This document shows positions 1 through 7,955 of a stretch of 15,281 nt of DNA, in pieces. Origin of the DNA: JAYWAM01 sp043782425 (GTDB lineage: Bacteria; Pseudomonadota; Gammaproteobacteria; Burkholderiales; Usitatibacteraceae); contig JAYWAM010000163.1 of NCBI GenBank assembly GCA_043782425.1, forward strand, positions 1-15,281, in the 5' to 3' direction. Both the position numbers and the translations under genes were made by a program. Every line of letters begins with the position of its first letter. The stretch's first letter is position 1. The notes under the pieces were generated by a model. It had not been told where the DNA came from. It ran no database searches and worked only from the letters and a program-made list of their open reading frames with translations.

Positions 1-50
1 TTGCCCGCTAAAAATACGCAAATTTATCGCGGGAAAGCCCGCTCCTACAA
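1..50. repeat. REP-type palindrome, probably an inverted pair cut by the window edge
   Basis: Positions 29-42 form a hairpin, GCGGG-AAAG-CCCGC, followed by TCCTACAA. On the minus strand this reads TGTAGGAGCGGGCTTTCCCG, which matches the general form of REP elements known from Pseudomonas and many betaproteobacteria (TGTAGGAGC followed by a short GC palindrome). The first eight bases (TTGCCCGC) look like the second half of another copy in the opposite orientation, about 20 bases away, as in paired REPs. Such elements usually lie between genes, and this one lies downstream of the minus-strand peroxiredoxin gene. Whether it acts in transcript stability or is only a mobile relic cannot be told from here. 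Confidence 0.6.
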
Positions 51-129
51 GAAAAGCGTTTCTATCGCCCTCGAGAATAAATACATTCCCTCTCTAGCAG
101 GCTAGGCGTCGCTAGCTCGGCGGGTGAAA

Positions 130-633
130 TCAAACTTGAGCCAGCATGGTCTCGGCATTGGATACTTCAAACTTGCCTGGGCCTTCGATGTTGAGTGTCT
201 TTACCATGCCGTCATCCACCCGCATCGAAAAACGCTGCATGCGTACCCCCATGCCATTGGCGACAAGATCAAGCTCTAATCCGAGCGCCTTGGTCCATGT
301 GCCGCTGCCATCGCCCAGCATGCGCACTTTGCCGCCGGTTTTCTGATCTTTGGCCCAGGCGCCCATGACGAAGGCGTCATTAACCGATACGCACCAAATT
401 TCATCCACGCCTTTGGCCTTGAGCTGGCTGTAGTTTGCTACGTAGCCTGGGACATGTTTTGCCGAGCAGGTGGGGGTGAATGCACCCGGCAGGCCGAATA
501 TCACAATTTTTTTGCCCTTGACGAGATCAGATACCTTGAAATTGTTGGGGCCAACACTACACCCGGGCTGCGCGGTTTCGATAAATTCGCTCAATACGCC
601 GTCAGGGACACGCTCGCCTACTTTAATGGTCAT
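130..633 (-). CDS. Peroxiredoxin, Prx5 / AhpC-TSA-like
   Basis: Thiol peroxidase of 167 residues, the usual Prx5 length. It should reduce H2O2 and organic hydroperoxides in the cytoplasm, since there is no signal peptide. The peroxidatic motif PGAFTPTCS lies at residues 49-57, so the catalytic cysteine is Cys56, with Thr53 (TPTC) as its conserved partner. Other cysteines are Cys25 and Cys81. I see no clear C-terminal resolving cysteine, so it may be a 1-Cys type recycled by glutathione/glutaredoxin or another thiol (inference). The start is supported by a strong AGGAG about six bases before the ATG on the minus strand. It lies downstream of the oxidoreductase gene across a 104-bp gap, so it may have its own promoter. 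Confidence 0.93.
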   Translation of the reverse strand: MTIKVGERVPDGVLSEFIETAQPGCSVGPNNFKVSDLVKGKKIVIFGLPGAFTPTCSAKHVPGYVANYSQLKAKGVDEIWCVSVNDAFVMGAWAKDQKTGGKVRMLGDGSGTWTKALGLELDLVANGMGVRMQRFSMRVDDGMVKTLNIEGPGKFEVSNAETMLAQV

Positions 634-737
634 GGTTTTCTCCTATGCTTAGTTACAAAAATACTGGGCCACAATGTACACCAGAAATACAATATAGGTT
701 ATTCGCGTTGTGGCGGCGCTAGTAAATCAGTCTGTCA

Positions 738-1781
738 TCAACTTACAGCTGCAGGCGCAGCATAGGTAAAGGCATCGGAATAAAACTCTTGCTCGGGAAG
801 CCCACGTTTCTGGAAAGCCTTTTGGCCCACTTCAATCATGATAGGCGCGCCGCAGGCATAGATTTGATATCCGGAAAGGTCGGAAAAATCGTCAAGCACT
901 GCCTGATGAACCAGCCCGGTGCGGCCCAGCCAGTTGTCTTCGGGCTTGGGATCGGATAATACGGGAATGAAAGTGAAATTTGGATAGTCGTTTTGCCACT
1001 GGCTGGGTGTCTGCGGCAAATATAAATCCTGTAGTGAACGCGCGCCCCAGTAGAGCACCATTTCACGGTCGGCATGGACAAAGAACGCATGCTCCACCAG
1101 CGCCTTGATGGGGGCGAATCCGGTTCCCCCCGCGACAAAGATAATCGGCTTATCCGAATCCTCGCGCAAATAGAAACTGCCGAGCGGGCCTTCAAAACGC
1201 AAAATGGCGCGCTCCTTCATTTCTGTCATGACGTAATGTGAGAACGCGCCCCCTGGGACGGCGCGTATGTGCAGTTCGAGAAGCTGGTCGTTGTGCGGCG
1301 CGTTGGCCATGGAAAAGCTGCGACGTTTTCCATCTTTCATGAGTATGTCGATGTATTGCCCAGCCAAAAATTGCAGGCGCTCAGACGCCGGTAGCCGCAG
1401 AAAAAGAATCGCTACATCCAGTGCTACCTTGTTGATTTTTTCCACCCGGCACGGCAGGGTGCGAATTTGAATATCGCCAGTGATGACTTCACGCACATCG
1501 AGCGTCAGATCGGAAAGCGGCTTGGCGCAGCAGAACAGCGCCTTGCCCTCGGCCTTCTCCTGCGGCTTAAGAGTGCGCTCTTGGTGAATGCCGTAATCCA
1601 CCATACCGGAAACAATTTCCCCCTTGCAAGAGCCGCACGCGCCATTGCGGCAACCATAGGGAAGCCCTACTCCCTGGCGTAGCGCCGCCTCGAGTACGGT
1701 TTCGTCTTGACTTACTTGAAAGGTCTTGCCGCTGGCTTGAAGTTTGACGATGTAGTTGCCCGGCTCGGCTAGTGTTTGCAT
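738..1781 (-). CDS. 2Fe-2S ferredoxin/flavin NAD(P)H oxidoreductase (CDP-6-deoxy-glucoseen reductase-like)
   Basis: A single-chain electron-transfer reductase of 347 residues. Residues 1-100 are a plant-type 2Fe-2S ferredoxin domain with cluster ligands Cys44, Cys49 and Cys52 (CRNGACGSC) and a fourth at Cys84 or Cys85. A flavin-binding barrel follows, with RSFSMA at 154-159, then an NAD(P)H-binding domain with VAGGTGFAP at 216-224 and CGAP at 310-313. This order is that of the CDP-6-deoxy-delta-3,4-glucoseen reductase (AscD/E3) and phenol/methane monooxygenase reductase family. Homologues in betaproteobacteria commonly carry the glucoseen-reductase name although no deoxysugar genes are near. 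None are seen here either, so the electron acceptor is unknown. It starts three bases after the fxsA stop, which implies co-transcription. Confidence 0.9.
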   Translation of the reverse strand: MQTLAEPGNYIVKLQASGKTFQVSQDETVLEAALRQGVGLPYGCRNGACGSCKGEIVSGMVDYGIHQERTLKPQEKAEGKALFCCAKPLSDLTLDVREVITGDIQIRTLPCRVEKINKVALDVAILFLRLPASERLQFLAGQYIDILMKDGKRRSFSMANAPHNDQLLELHIRAVPGGAFSHYVMTEMKERAILRFEGPLGSFYLREDSDKPIIFVAGGTGFAPIKALVEHAFFVHADREMVLYWGARSLQDLYLPQTPSQWQNDYPNFTFIPVLSDPKPEDNWLGRTGLVHQAVLDDFSDLSGYQIYACGAPIMIEVGQKAFQKRGLPEQEFYSDAFTYAAPAAVS

Positions 1782-1784
1782 CAG

Positions 1785-2162
1785 TCAAGAATCGCGATGG
1801 AATTCGCCTTCAACCACGCCGCCCGGGTAGGCTGCATCCATTTCACTTTGGCGCAAGGGCAACAACAGCAAAAGCAACGCGATGACATCACTAATGATGC
1901 CGGGATAAATGAGAAGCAGGCCGGCCAGAACCGTGCGTCCGCTGGCAATAAAGGGGGAAAGAGAAAAACGCCCCTGCGCAAGGGATGTTGAAAGACGCGC
2001 CATCAGCGAAAAACGCGCTTCCTTTATCAGAGCGATTCCCAGAATCGCTGCAAGCACCAGCCATGCCGTCATCCACAGGACATGTCCCCGTCCGACTTGG
2101 TAAAGTACAACAGCTTCCAGCAGCGGGAAACCCAGTAGAATGGCGAGAATCAGAAAACGCAT
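1785..2162 (-). CDS. fxsA: FxsA family inner-membrane protein
   Basis: A small polytopic membrane protein of 125 residues. Hydrophobic segments lie at about 2-22, 29-47 and 76-101. The segment GLLLIYPGIISDVIALLLLL carries the signature PG(I/F)(I/L)(S/T)D of the family. E. coli FxsA was named for relieving exclusion of phage T7 by the F plasmid; its normal cellular role is not established. The start is supported by an AGGGGG run six to seven bases upstream on the minus strand. It is the first gene of the minus-strand group, and only 48 bp separate it from divergent cutA, so the two promoters must lie close together or overlap. Confidence 0.9.
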   Translation of the reverse strand: MRFLILAILLGFPLLEAVVLYQVGRGHVLWMTAWLVLAAILGIALIKEARFSLMARLSTSLAQGRFSLSPFIASGRTVLAGLLLIYPGIISDVIALLLLLLPLRQSEMDAAYPGGVVEGEFHRDS

Positions 2163-2210
2163 TTAACACCCCCTTTTACTTCTATAACTGTTTTAGTTGA
2201 ACTCAAGCGC

Positions 2211-2534
2211 ATGGCGACCCTCATAGTATTCACGACACTACCCGACTCGAGCAGCGCTGTAAAGTTGGCCGACGCTTTGGTCAAGGCTCACCATGCTGCT
2301 TGCGTACACACACTACCGGCAGGATTGTCTGTCTATCGCTGGAAGGGCAAAGTTGAGCACGCCAACGAAGTCAGCATGTTAATCAAGACCACGCAAAACG
2401 CCTACCCTGCGTTGGAAAAAGCCATACGAGCAAGCCATCCCTACGACCTGCCGGAGATACTTGCAGTTCCCGTAATTGCAGGCTTGCCCGCCTATTTAGA
2501 CTGGGTAGACAACGAGACTAAGGATAGCAAATGA
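2211..2534 (+). CDS. cutA: Divalent-cation tolerance protein CutA
   Basis: A CutA1 protein of 107 residues, typical length for this small trimeric family with a ferredoxin-like fold. Visible family motifs are ACVHTLPA around residues 30-37, S-x-YRWKGK at 40-46, E-x-SMLIKT near 53-60, and SHPYDLPEIL at 75-84. The family was linked to copper tolerance in E. coli, but its real function is unsettled. There is no signal peptide. Its stop overlaps the start of the next gene (ATGA at 2531-2534), a typical sign of translational coupling. Cut genes followed by dsbD are a familiar order in proteobacteria, which supports both calls. Confidence 0.95.
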   Translation: MATLIVFTTLPDSSSAVKLADALVKAHHAACVHTLPAGLSVYRWKGKVEHANEVSMLIKTTQNAYPALEKAIRASHPYDLPEILAVPVIAGLPAYLDWVDNETKDSK

Positions 2535-3007
2535 AGCTGTTTATGCACCTGTTACTGATTTCTATTACCTGTAGCGCTGCGCTCGGCGCGGCGGCGCAAG
2601 ACGCCGATCTGCTTGAACCTGAGGCGGCTTTTCGCTTTTCGGCGCGTCAGCTTGACGCCAAAACAATAGAGGTGCGCTTCGCCATTGCCGATGGCTACTA
2701 TATGTATCGCGATAAATTCCGCTTTCAAGTGTTGCCGACTGAAGCCAGCCTCGGCAAGGTGAAATACTCGAAAGGAAAGATCAAAAATGACCCGCTATTC
2801 GGAAAAGTTGAGACCTATCGTAAATCGGTCAAGATACTTCTTCGCATTTCTGCGCCACCCGTAGATGGCAAGCTGACCGTGACCGCAATTTCCCAGGGCT
2901 GCGCCGATGTGGGCGTTTGCTATACGCCCATGACAAGCCAGGTGGTACTAGGCGCTGACGGGTCGGACAATGCACCCAAGACAATGTCATCATTGCTAGG
3001 CAAGTAG
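2531..3007 (+). CDS. Stand-alone DsbD N-terminal (alpha) domain, periplasmic
   Basis: The protein has 158 residues with a signal peptide (hydrophobic 5-20, likely cleavage near ALGAAA-QDA). The rest matches the N-terminal domain of DsbD, the immunoglobulin-like periplasmic domain that passes electrons from the membrane part of DsbD to DsbC, DsbG and CcmG. The redox pair is present as CADVGVC (Cys124 and Cys130), inside the family motif SQGCADxGxCYTP. Full DsbD is about 570-600 residues and continues with eight membrane helices and a C-terminal thioredoxin domain. Here the frame stops after the alpha domain, and a separate thioredoxin gene begins 29 bp later. The membrane electron source would have to be a CcdA-type protein elsewhere. 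It overlaps cutA by four bases. It could be a working split system or the remnant of a shortened dsbD. Confidence 0.85.
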   Translation: MKLFMHLLLISITCSAALGAAAQDADLLEPEAAFRFSARQLDAKTIEVRFAIADGYYMYRDKFRFQVLPTEASLGKVKYSKGKIKNDPLFGKVETYRKSVKILLRISAPPVDGKLTVTAISQGCADVGVCYTPMTSQVVLGADGSDNAPKTMSSLLGK

Positions 3008-3036
3008 CAAAAATCCACAGAGCACACAGGCCGACT

Positions 3037-3582
3037 ATGAAAGCTGCGCGCTTGATTGTTTTGGGGGGCGTCCTATTGGTCTTTGGTGCAGTCGCTTTGA
3101 TACTGGACCGCGAGTTTGCCCCTAAGTTGGCTCAGGTGGGTTCTGAAAACGGGGTGTCTACAGCGGCGTTGATGGCTACATCTTTTCCTGACCTGGCAGG
3201 AAAACAGCAAGCGTTAGGGCAATGGCAAGGCAAATTGTTGATTCTCAATTTCTGGGCAACCTGGTGCGCGCCGTGTCGCGAGGAAATGCCAGCCTTGAAC
3301 CGGCTGCATATTAAATATTCAGCCAAAGGCTTACAAATTGTCGGCATCGCCGCCGATACTGCTAATAAAGTATCTCAATTTGCCAATGAGATTGGTATCA
3401 GCTACGTGCTGCTTGCGGACCTCTTGTCTGCCACTGAACTTTCTCGGCGCTTAGGAAATCGTTTTGGCTTGCTGCCACATACGGTTGTATTTGCGCCAGA
3501 CGGAAAGCTGATTTTGACAAAATTTGGCGCCATTAATGAGGCCGAATTTGAAGCTATAATATTAAAAAATCTGCCAAAATAA
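3037..3582 (+). CDS. TlpA/ResA-type membrane-anchored thioredoxin
   Basis: A thiol-disulfide oxidoreductase of 181 residues. An N-terminal membrane anchor (about residues 6-24) places the thioredoxin domain in the periplasm. The active site is WCAPC within NFWATWCAPCREEMPAL (Cys77 and Cys80), followed by the typical AlkA-TSA/Redoxin-like fold with a cis-proline context near LPHTVVF. Members of this family reduce apocytochrome c or copper-centre thiols, or partner with DsbD-like proteins. Here the gene follows the DsbD alpha-domain gene directly, so it probably works in the same periplasmic reducing chain (inference). The di-heme peroxidase encoded later in the window shows that the organism makes c-type cytochromes, which need such reduction. 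Confidence 0.92.
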   Translation: MKAARLIVLGGVLLVFGAVALILDREFAPKLAQVGSENGVSTAALMATSFPDLAGKQQALGQWQGKLLILNFWATWCAPCREEMPALNRLHIKYSAKGLQIVGIAADTANKVSQFANEIGISYVLLADLLSATELSRRLGNRFGLLPHTVVFAPDGKLILTKFGAINEAEFEAIILKNLPK

Positions 3583-3719
3583 GTCTAAGTTCGTCTAAAA
3601 TGGTAAAAACAATCCATTATTGCTGACACCAGCAAGCGCCTCTTTTAACACAAGCCTAGCCTGGCTCGCAAATAACATTACTGGACAATTTCCGGCATTT
3701 TGCGTCAAACTGCCGCTCT

Positions 3720-4178
3720 ATGACCAAGAAACTCGGGAAAATACTCGTGCTCCACGGGCCCAATCTGAATCTGTTGGGGACGCGTGAACCGCAGCACTAC
3801 GGACGCGCGACCTTAGCGGAAATCAATGAGGCGCTTACGGCTCGCGGAGCGCAAGCAGGTATCGATGTGCTTTGCGTGCAAAGCAACTCGGAAGCCGACT
3901 TGATTGATCGTATCCAGGCTGCGCCGCGCGACGGCATCTCCTTCATTTTGATCAATCCGGCAGCCTTTACCCATACCAGCGTAGCGCTGCGTGACGCCTT
4001 GACGGCGGTAGCCATCCCGTTCATTGAGGTGCATCTTTCCAATATTCATACGCGCGAGGCGTTCCGCGCCCATTCGTACTTTTCAGACCAGGCCATTGGT
4101 GTGATTTGCGGCTTTGGCGCCCAGTCTTATCAACTGGCGTTGCAAGCGGCAGAAGCTCACCTGGCTAACAGGAAATAA
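3720..4178 (+). CDS. aroQ: Type II 3-dehydroquinate dehydratase
   Basis: Catalyses the third step of the shikimate pathway, 3-dehydroquinate to 3-dehydroshikimate, in the cytoplasm. The protein has 152 residues, normal for the dodecameric type II enzyme. Motifs are LHGPNLNLLGTREP at 11-24 with Arg22, the catalytic Tyr27 (PQHYG), QSNSEADLID at 54-63, NPAAFTHTS at 79-87, and EVHLSNIHTREAFR at 103-116 with the catalytic His105. The chosen ATG lies a few residues before the conserved KILVLHGPN block, as in homologues, although no clear ribosome-binding site precedes it. A 137-bp gap upstream separates it from the thioredoxin gene. It is followed by accB after 11 bp; aroQ-accB-accC is a well-known conserved order in proteobacteria. 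Confidence 0.97.
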   Translation: MTKKLGKILVLHGPNLNLLGTREPQHYGRATLAEINEALTARGAQAGIDVLCVQSNSEADLIDRIQAAPRDGISFILINPAAFTHTSVALRDALTAVAIPFIEVHLSNIHTREAFRAHSYFSDQAIGVICGFGAQSYQLALQAAEAHLANRK

Positions 4179-4189
4179 CAGGACGCATC

Positions 4190-4636
4190 ATGGATCTGCG
4201 AAAACTAAAGAAACTGATTGATCTCGTTCAGGAATCAGGGATTGCCGAACTGGAGATTACCGAAGGCGAGGAGCGGGTTCGTATCAACCGCAGCGGCGCC
4301 GCAGCAAGCCCGGCTATGTACTACCCGCAGAGTGCGCCCGTCGCAGCGCCAGTGAGCGCCTTACCTGTTGAGGTCGCTGCCGCGCCAGCCGAAGCCTTCC
4401 ATACGCTCAAATCCCCTATGGTGGGAACCTTCTACCGTTCGCCCTCGCCTGGATCGCCGTCCTTCGTGGAAATCGGGCAATCGGTGACCAAGGGACAGAC
4501 TCTCTGCATTATTGAGGCCATGAAGCTGCTCAATGAGATCGAGTCCGATGTGTCGGGTGTGGTCAAAGCCGCCTTGGTTGAAAATGGCCAGCCGGTTGAA
4601 TACGGTCAGCCGCTGTTTTCTATCGAAGCGTCTTAG
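4190..4636 (+). CDS. accB: Biotin carboxyl carrier protein of acetyl-CoA carboxylase
   Basis: Carries the biotin that shuttles carboxyl groups between biotin carboxylase (AccC) and the carboxyltransferase during malonyl-CoA formation, the first committed step of fatty acid synthesis. It has 148 residues. An N-terminal helical part (1-37, MDLRKLKKLIDLVQESGI) is followed by an alanine/proline-rich linker (about 38-68) and a biotinyl domain (70-148). The domain contains the EAMKLLNEIE motif; Lys112 is the biotinylated residue. Also present is the 'thumb' region found in AccB proteins (SPSPGSPSFVEIG). An AGGA lies about eight bases before the ATG. It lies between aroQ and accC with 11-bp gaps on both sides. 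Confidence 0.97.
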   Translation: MDLRKLKKLIDLVQESGIAELEITEGEERVRINRSGAAASPAMYYPQSAPVAAPVSALPVEVAAAPAEAFHTLKSPMVGTFYRSPSPGSPSFVEIGQSVTKGQTLCIIEAMKLLNEIESDVSGVVKAALVENGQPVEYGQPLFSIEAS

Positions 4637-4647
4637 GCATTTATCAT

Positions 4648-6051
4648 ATGGCAACGCTAGGCCGGGCGCAGGATGCGGCGCTGTTCGACAAGATTTTGAT
4701 TGCTAATCGCGGCGAGATTGCCTTGCGCATCCAGCGCGCTTGCCGTGAGCTGGGAATCAAGACCGTCGCGGTGCATTCCGAGGCCGATGCCGATGCGAAA
4801 TACGTCATGCTCGCCGACGAGTCAGTATGTATCGGCCCGGCCCCGTCGAAAGACAGCTATCTCAACATACCGGCAATCATCAGCGCGGCGGAGGTGACCG
4901 ACTCGCAGGCGATCCACCCGGGCTACGGCTTTTTGTCCGAAAACGCCGATTTTGCCGAACGTGTCGAAAATTCAGGTTTTGTTTTCATCGGCCCGAAAGC
5001 GGAGAACATCCGCATGATGGGCGACAAGGTGCAAGCCAAGCTTGCCATGAAGAAAGTTGGGGTGCCGTGCGTTCCCGGCTCGGATGGCGCGCTACCGGAA
5101 GATCCCAAAGAAATCCGTAAAATTGCGGCGAGCATTGGTTATCCAGTTATCATCAAGGCGGCGGGCGGCGGCGGCGGGCGCGGCATGCGCGCGGTGCACA
5201 CCGAAGCCGCATTGTTGAATGCCGTCAATTTGACGCGCAGCGAAGCGCAGTCGGCATTCGGCAATCCCATGGTTTATCTGGAGAAGTTTCTCGAAAATCC
5301 GCGCCATATCGAGATTCAAGTACTCGCTGACGAACACCGTAACGCAGTTTTTTTGTGGGAGCGCGACTGTTCTATGCAACGCCGCCACCAGAAAATCATC
5401 GAGGAAGCGCCTGCTCCGGAAATGAAAGCGCGTCTGCGTGACAGGATAGGAGAGCGCTGTGCCGAGGCGTGTCGCAAGCTGGGCTATCGCGGCGCGGGAA
5501 CGTTTGAATTTCTGTTTGAGGATGACGAGTTTTATTTCATTGAAATGAATACGCGCGTCCAGGTCGAGCACCCCATCACCGAGATGATCACCGGCATCGA
5601 CATCGTGCAAGAGCAGATCCGCGTGGCCGCAGGGCACCGCTTGCGTATGCGGCAAAAAGACATCCAACTGCGCGGTCACGCCATCGAATGCCGCATCAAT
5701 GCCGAGAATCCCGTAACCTTTGTTCCTTCTCCCGGGCGCATCACCCAGTTTCATGCTCCCGGCGGACCTGGCATACGCGTGGACTCGCATGTTTACCAAA
5801 ACTACTACGTGCCCCCCTACTACGATTCGTTGATTGGAAAAGTCATCGCCCACGGCGACACGCGCGACCAGGCGCTGGCGCGGATGCGTACCGCGCTGTC
5901 GGAAATGGTTATAGAAGGAATACAGACCAATCTTTCGCTGCACCAGGAACTCCTCAACGATGCAGCTTTCATCCGCGGTGGAATCAATATTCATTTCCTC
6001 GAGGCTCGCATGGCTGCGCAGAAAAAAATCGTTATCGAAAGTGGTGAATAG
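4648..6051 (+). CDS. accC: Acetyl-CoA carboxylase, biotin carboxylase subunit
   Basis: ATP-grasp enzyme that carboxylates the biotin on AccB using bicarbonate and ATP. It has 467 residues; most AccC proteins are near 450. The extra length is at the N-terminus, where about 12 residues (MATLGRAQDAAL) precede the usual FDKILIANRGEIALRI. No better start is visible between 4648 and the conserved block, so this one is kept, but the start is less certain than the gene. Motifs: SENADFA near 97-103, the glycine-rich ATP loop KAAGGGGGRGMR (170-181), MQRRHQKIIEEAP (243-255), and EMNTRVQVEHPITE (299-312), which holds metal- and bicarbonate-binding residues. It forms an operon with accB. The carboxyltransferase genes accA and accD are not in the window. 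Confidence 0.97.
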   Translation: MATLGRAQDAALFDKILIANRGEIALRIQRACRELGIKTVAVHSEADADAKYVMLADESVCIGPAPSKDSYLNIPAIISAAEVTDSQAIHPGYGFLSENADFAERVENSGFVFIGPKAENIRMMGDKVQAKLAMKKVGVPCVPGSDGALPEDPKEIRKIAASIGYPVIIKAAGGGGGRGMRAVHTEAALLNAVNLTRSEAQSAFGNPMVYLEKFLENPRHIEIQVLADEHRNAVFLWERDCSMQRRHQKIIEEAPAPEMKARLRDRIGERCAEACRKLGYRGAGTFEFLFEDDEFYFIEMNTRVQVEHPITEMITGIDIVQEQIRVAAGHRLRMRQKDIQLRGHAIECRINAENPVTFVPSPGRITQFHAPGGPGIRVDSHVYQNYYVPPYYDSLIGKVIAHGDTRDQALARMRTALSEMVIEGIQTNLSLHQELLNDAAFIRGGINIHFLEARMAAQKKIVIESGE

Positions 6052-6125
6052 CACCTGCCCTGTTTTTTCCCGCGTTATGACTGCTACGCATCGGGGCAGG
6101 TTGCGTACAATAGGGATACGCCACG

Positions 6126-7046
6126 ATGAGCCTGATCGCTGTTGACTTCACCTTGCCCAGAGAAATTGCCGATGCATTGGGCGATAGTTTGCTGGAAAGC
6201 GGCGCCCTATCGGTGAGTGTCACCGATGCGCACGAAGGAAAACCTGATGAGACGCCGATTTTTGGTGAACCCGGCGCCAGCAGACAATTGTGGTCCGAGT
6301 GCCGTACCGTAGCGCTTTTCAACCTGGGGAGCGATATAGAAACTATCGTGCGTAACGTCGCAGCCCTACACGCCATCGTAGCGCCGACCTTTACAATCTC
6401 ACAAGTGGAAGACATGGATTGGGTACGCGCCAGCCGCGAACAATTTCAACCCATACGAATTTCCGAGCGCTTAAACATAGTGCCCACCTGGCATGCAAAT
6501 GCGCATGCAGCGCAACACGTCGATGCCATAAACTTGATCCTCGATCCAGGCGCTGCGTTTGGCACGGGCAGTCACCCCACTACTAAATTGTGTCTGTTAT
6601 GGCTGGAAAAAACGCTTGCTGCTAACGCGGGCTGTGCGCTGCTCGACTACGGCTGCGGATCGGGTATTCTTGCAATTGCGGCAATGAAGCTGGGTGCAGG
6701 CCGGGCAGCGGCTGTGGATATCGATGAACTGGCTCTGGCAACCGCGCGTTTCAACGCCGCACAAAATCACGTTGCCATTGAATTTCACTCCTCCGACGAT
6801 CATTTCGACATGCTAGCCGATGTTACGCTTGCCAACATTCTTGCCAATCCACTCATAGTCTTGGCGCCGCTGCTTGCCGCCCGCACCCGGCGCGGAGGCA
6901 GAATCGCCCTTTCGGGTGTGCTTGCCTCTCAGGCGGCTGAGGTATTGCAGGCTTACCGGCCGATGTTCGACATCGCGCTCGATTCTCAAGATGAAGATTG
7001 GGTCTGCTTGGCGGGGACGCGAAGGGCGATTGATTTATGTTGTTAA
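6126..7046 (+). CDS. prmA: Ribosomal protein L11 methyltransferase
   Basis: SAM-dependent enzyme that trimethylates lysines and the N-terminus of ribosomal protein L11. It has 306 residues, normal for the family. An N-terminal substrate-recognition part contains the typical ALSVSVTDA and PIFGEPG stretch (27-50). The catalytic domain shows LDPGAAFGTGSHPTT (139-153), the SAM-binding DYGCGSGILAIAA (174-186), VDID (197-200) and the NILANPL motif (237-243) close to the active site. A GGGA lies nine to ten bases before the ATG. A TACAAT at 6106-6111 could be a -10 element for a promoter in the 74-bp gap after accC, but no good -35 matches it. prmA next to accBC is a common arrangement. Its last ten bases overlap the next gene. 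Confidence 0.96.
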   Translation: MSLIAVDFTLPREIADALGDSLLESGALSVSVTDAHEGKPDETPIFGEPGASRQLWSECRTVALFNLGSDIETIVRNVAALHAIVAPTFTISQVEDMDWVRASREQFQPIRISERLNIVPTWHANAHAAQHVDAINLILDPGAAFGTGSHPTTKLCLLWLEKTLAANAGCALLDYGCGSGILAIAAMKLGAGRAAAVDIDELALATARFNAAQNHVAIEFHSSDDHFDMLADVTLANILANPLIVLAPLLAARTRRGGRIALSGVLASQAAEVLQAYRPMFDIALDSQDEDWVCLAGTRRAIDLCC

Positions 7047-7942
7047 CCATTTGCCCAAACTGCGAAGCGCAGTTCAAGGTCACGCCGGAACAGCTCAACA
7101 TTCGCCAGGGGCGGGTGATGTGTGGCCGATGCCGCAGTGTGTTCAATGCCTTTCAGTCTCTTGAACGCGTCGACAGTGGATTCTTGCCGCTAGCCGATAC
7201 AGCGGACGCAACTTCGGCGGAACCAACCCCGGAAACATACAGCCCGAGTCTGCCGTCCACCACTGAGTCGTATGCGCCAGAGCTTGAGACGACTGCGGAC
7301 CAGCCCATGCCCGTCTTGGAAGAAGGCGCGGCAACAGCGCACGACGAACCCGTGCAGCCCGAAGAACCAGTGGCAGAGCGTCCGCCTGCAAAAGCTGTTT
7401 ATGTAGCTGCGCAGAGAATGACGGATTTGCCGAGCGAGGAGTACTTATTCGTTTCACCGGACGTGCGCCCGCATTGGATTTGGCAGTTCGGCGTAGTGGT
7501 GCTTGTTCTTGTTCTTGCGGGGCAAAGCGTGTTCTTTTTACGCACCGCAATAGTGAGCAACTACCCTGAAACACGAGCGTATCTTTCCAAGGTATGTGAA
7601 TGGCTTTCCTGCGACTTGCCGTGGAATCGCGATGAAAACGCGCTCAAGGTCGAGTCCTCCGATTTAATTGAAGAGATCGGCGCGCCGGGGCGTTTTTTGC
7701 TCACCGCAACGATTTCCAATCGCGCCAAGACGGTGCAGGATTTTCCCCATATCGAGCTTACGCTTACCGATACCAACAACCAGACGTTGACACGCCGCGT
7801 GCTTCAACCCAAAGACTATCTGGGCAGACCCTTGCAGCGTGACGAGGGAATGGCGCCAGCCAGCGAAACTTCGCTTAACTTGCGACTTGAGGCAAGCAGC
7901 AGCCGTGCTGCGGGGTATCATTTACTGCTTTTCTTCCCGTAA
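7037..7942 (+). CDS. Zinc-ribbon, single-pass membrane protein (DUF3426)
   Basis: A protein of 301 residues with three parts. First is an N-terminal zinc ribbon of the MJ0042 type, ligands Cys6, Cys9, Cys29 and Cys32 (CPNC...CGRC). Next is a low-complexity, acidic, proline- and glutamate-rich linker (about 45-125). Last is a transmembrane helix (about 147-168) and a C-terminal DUF3426 beta-rich domain that would face the periplasm. The function is not known. It is common in betaproteobacteria directly after prmA, as here, where the two reading frames overlap by ten bases. The zinc ribbon faces the cytoplasm and could sense or bind a partner there (inference). It ends 13 bases before the convergent DUF1631 gene, with no obvious terminator hairpin between them. 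Confidence 0.9.
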   Translation: MLLTICPNCEAQFKVTPEQLNIRQGRVMCGRCRSVFNAFQSLERVDSGFLPLADTADATSAEPTPETYSPSLPSTTESYAPELETTADQPMPVLEEGAATAHDEPVQPEEPVAERPPAKAVYVAAQRMTDLPSEEYLFVSPDVRPHWIWQFGVVVLVLVLAGQSVFFLRTAIVSNYPETRAYLSKVCEWLSCDLPWNRDENALKVESSDLIEEIGAPGRFLLTATISNRAKTVQDFPHIELTLTDTNNQTLTRRVLQPKDYLGRPLQRDEGMAPASETSLNLRLEASSSRAAGYHLLLFFP

Positions 7943-7955
7943 ACCGATTGCCGCT

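Noticed and set aside
94..116. Small inverted repeats (CTAGC-AG-GCTAG and a further GCTAG) after the peroxiredoxin gene
   Set aside because: Short, with no T-run on the minus strand; not enough for a terminator call.
738..1781. A deoxysugar biosynthesis role for the glucoseen reductase-like protein
   Set aside because: No dehydratase, epimerase or nucleotidyl transferase genes of such a pathway are nearby; only the reductase domain order is shared.
3620..3635. Hairpin TTGCTG-ACAC-CAGCAA after the thioredoxin gene as an intrinsic terminator
   Set aside because: The stem is only six pairs with little GC, and the short T-run starts several bases after it; too weak to call.
5092..6054. A 320-codon minus-strand open frame
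   Set aside because: It is fully antisense to accC, which is certain by motif, and its protein is histidine/arginine-rich with no recognisable domain.
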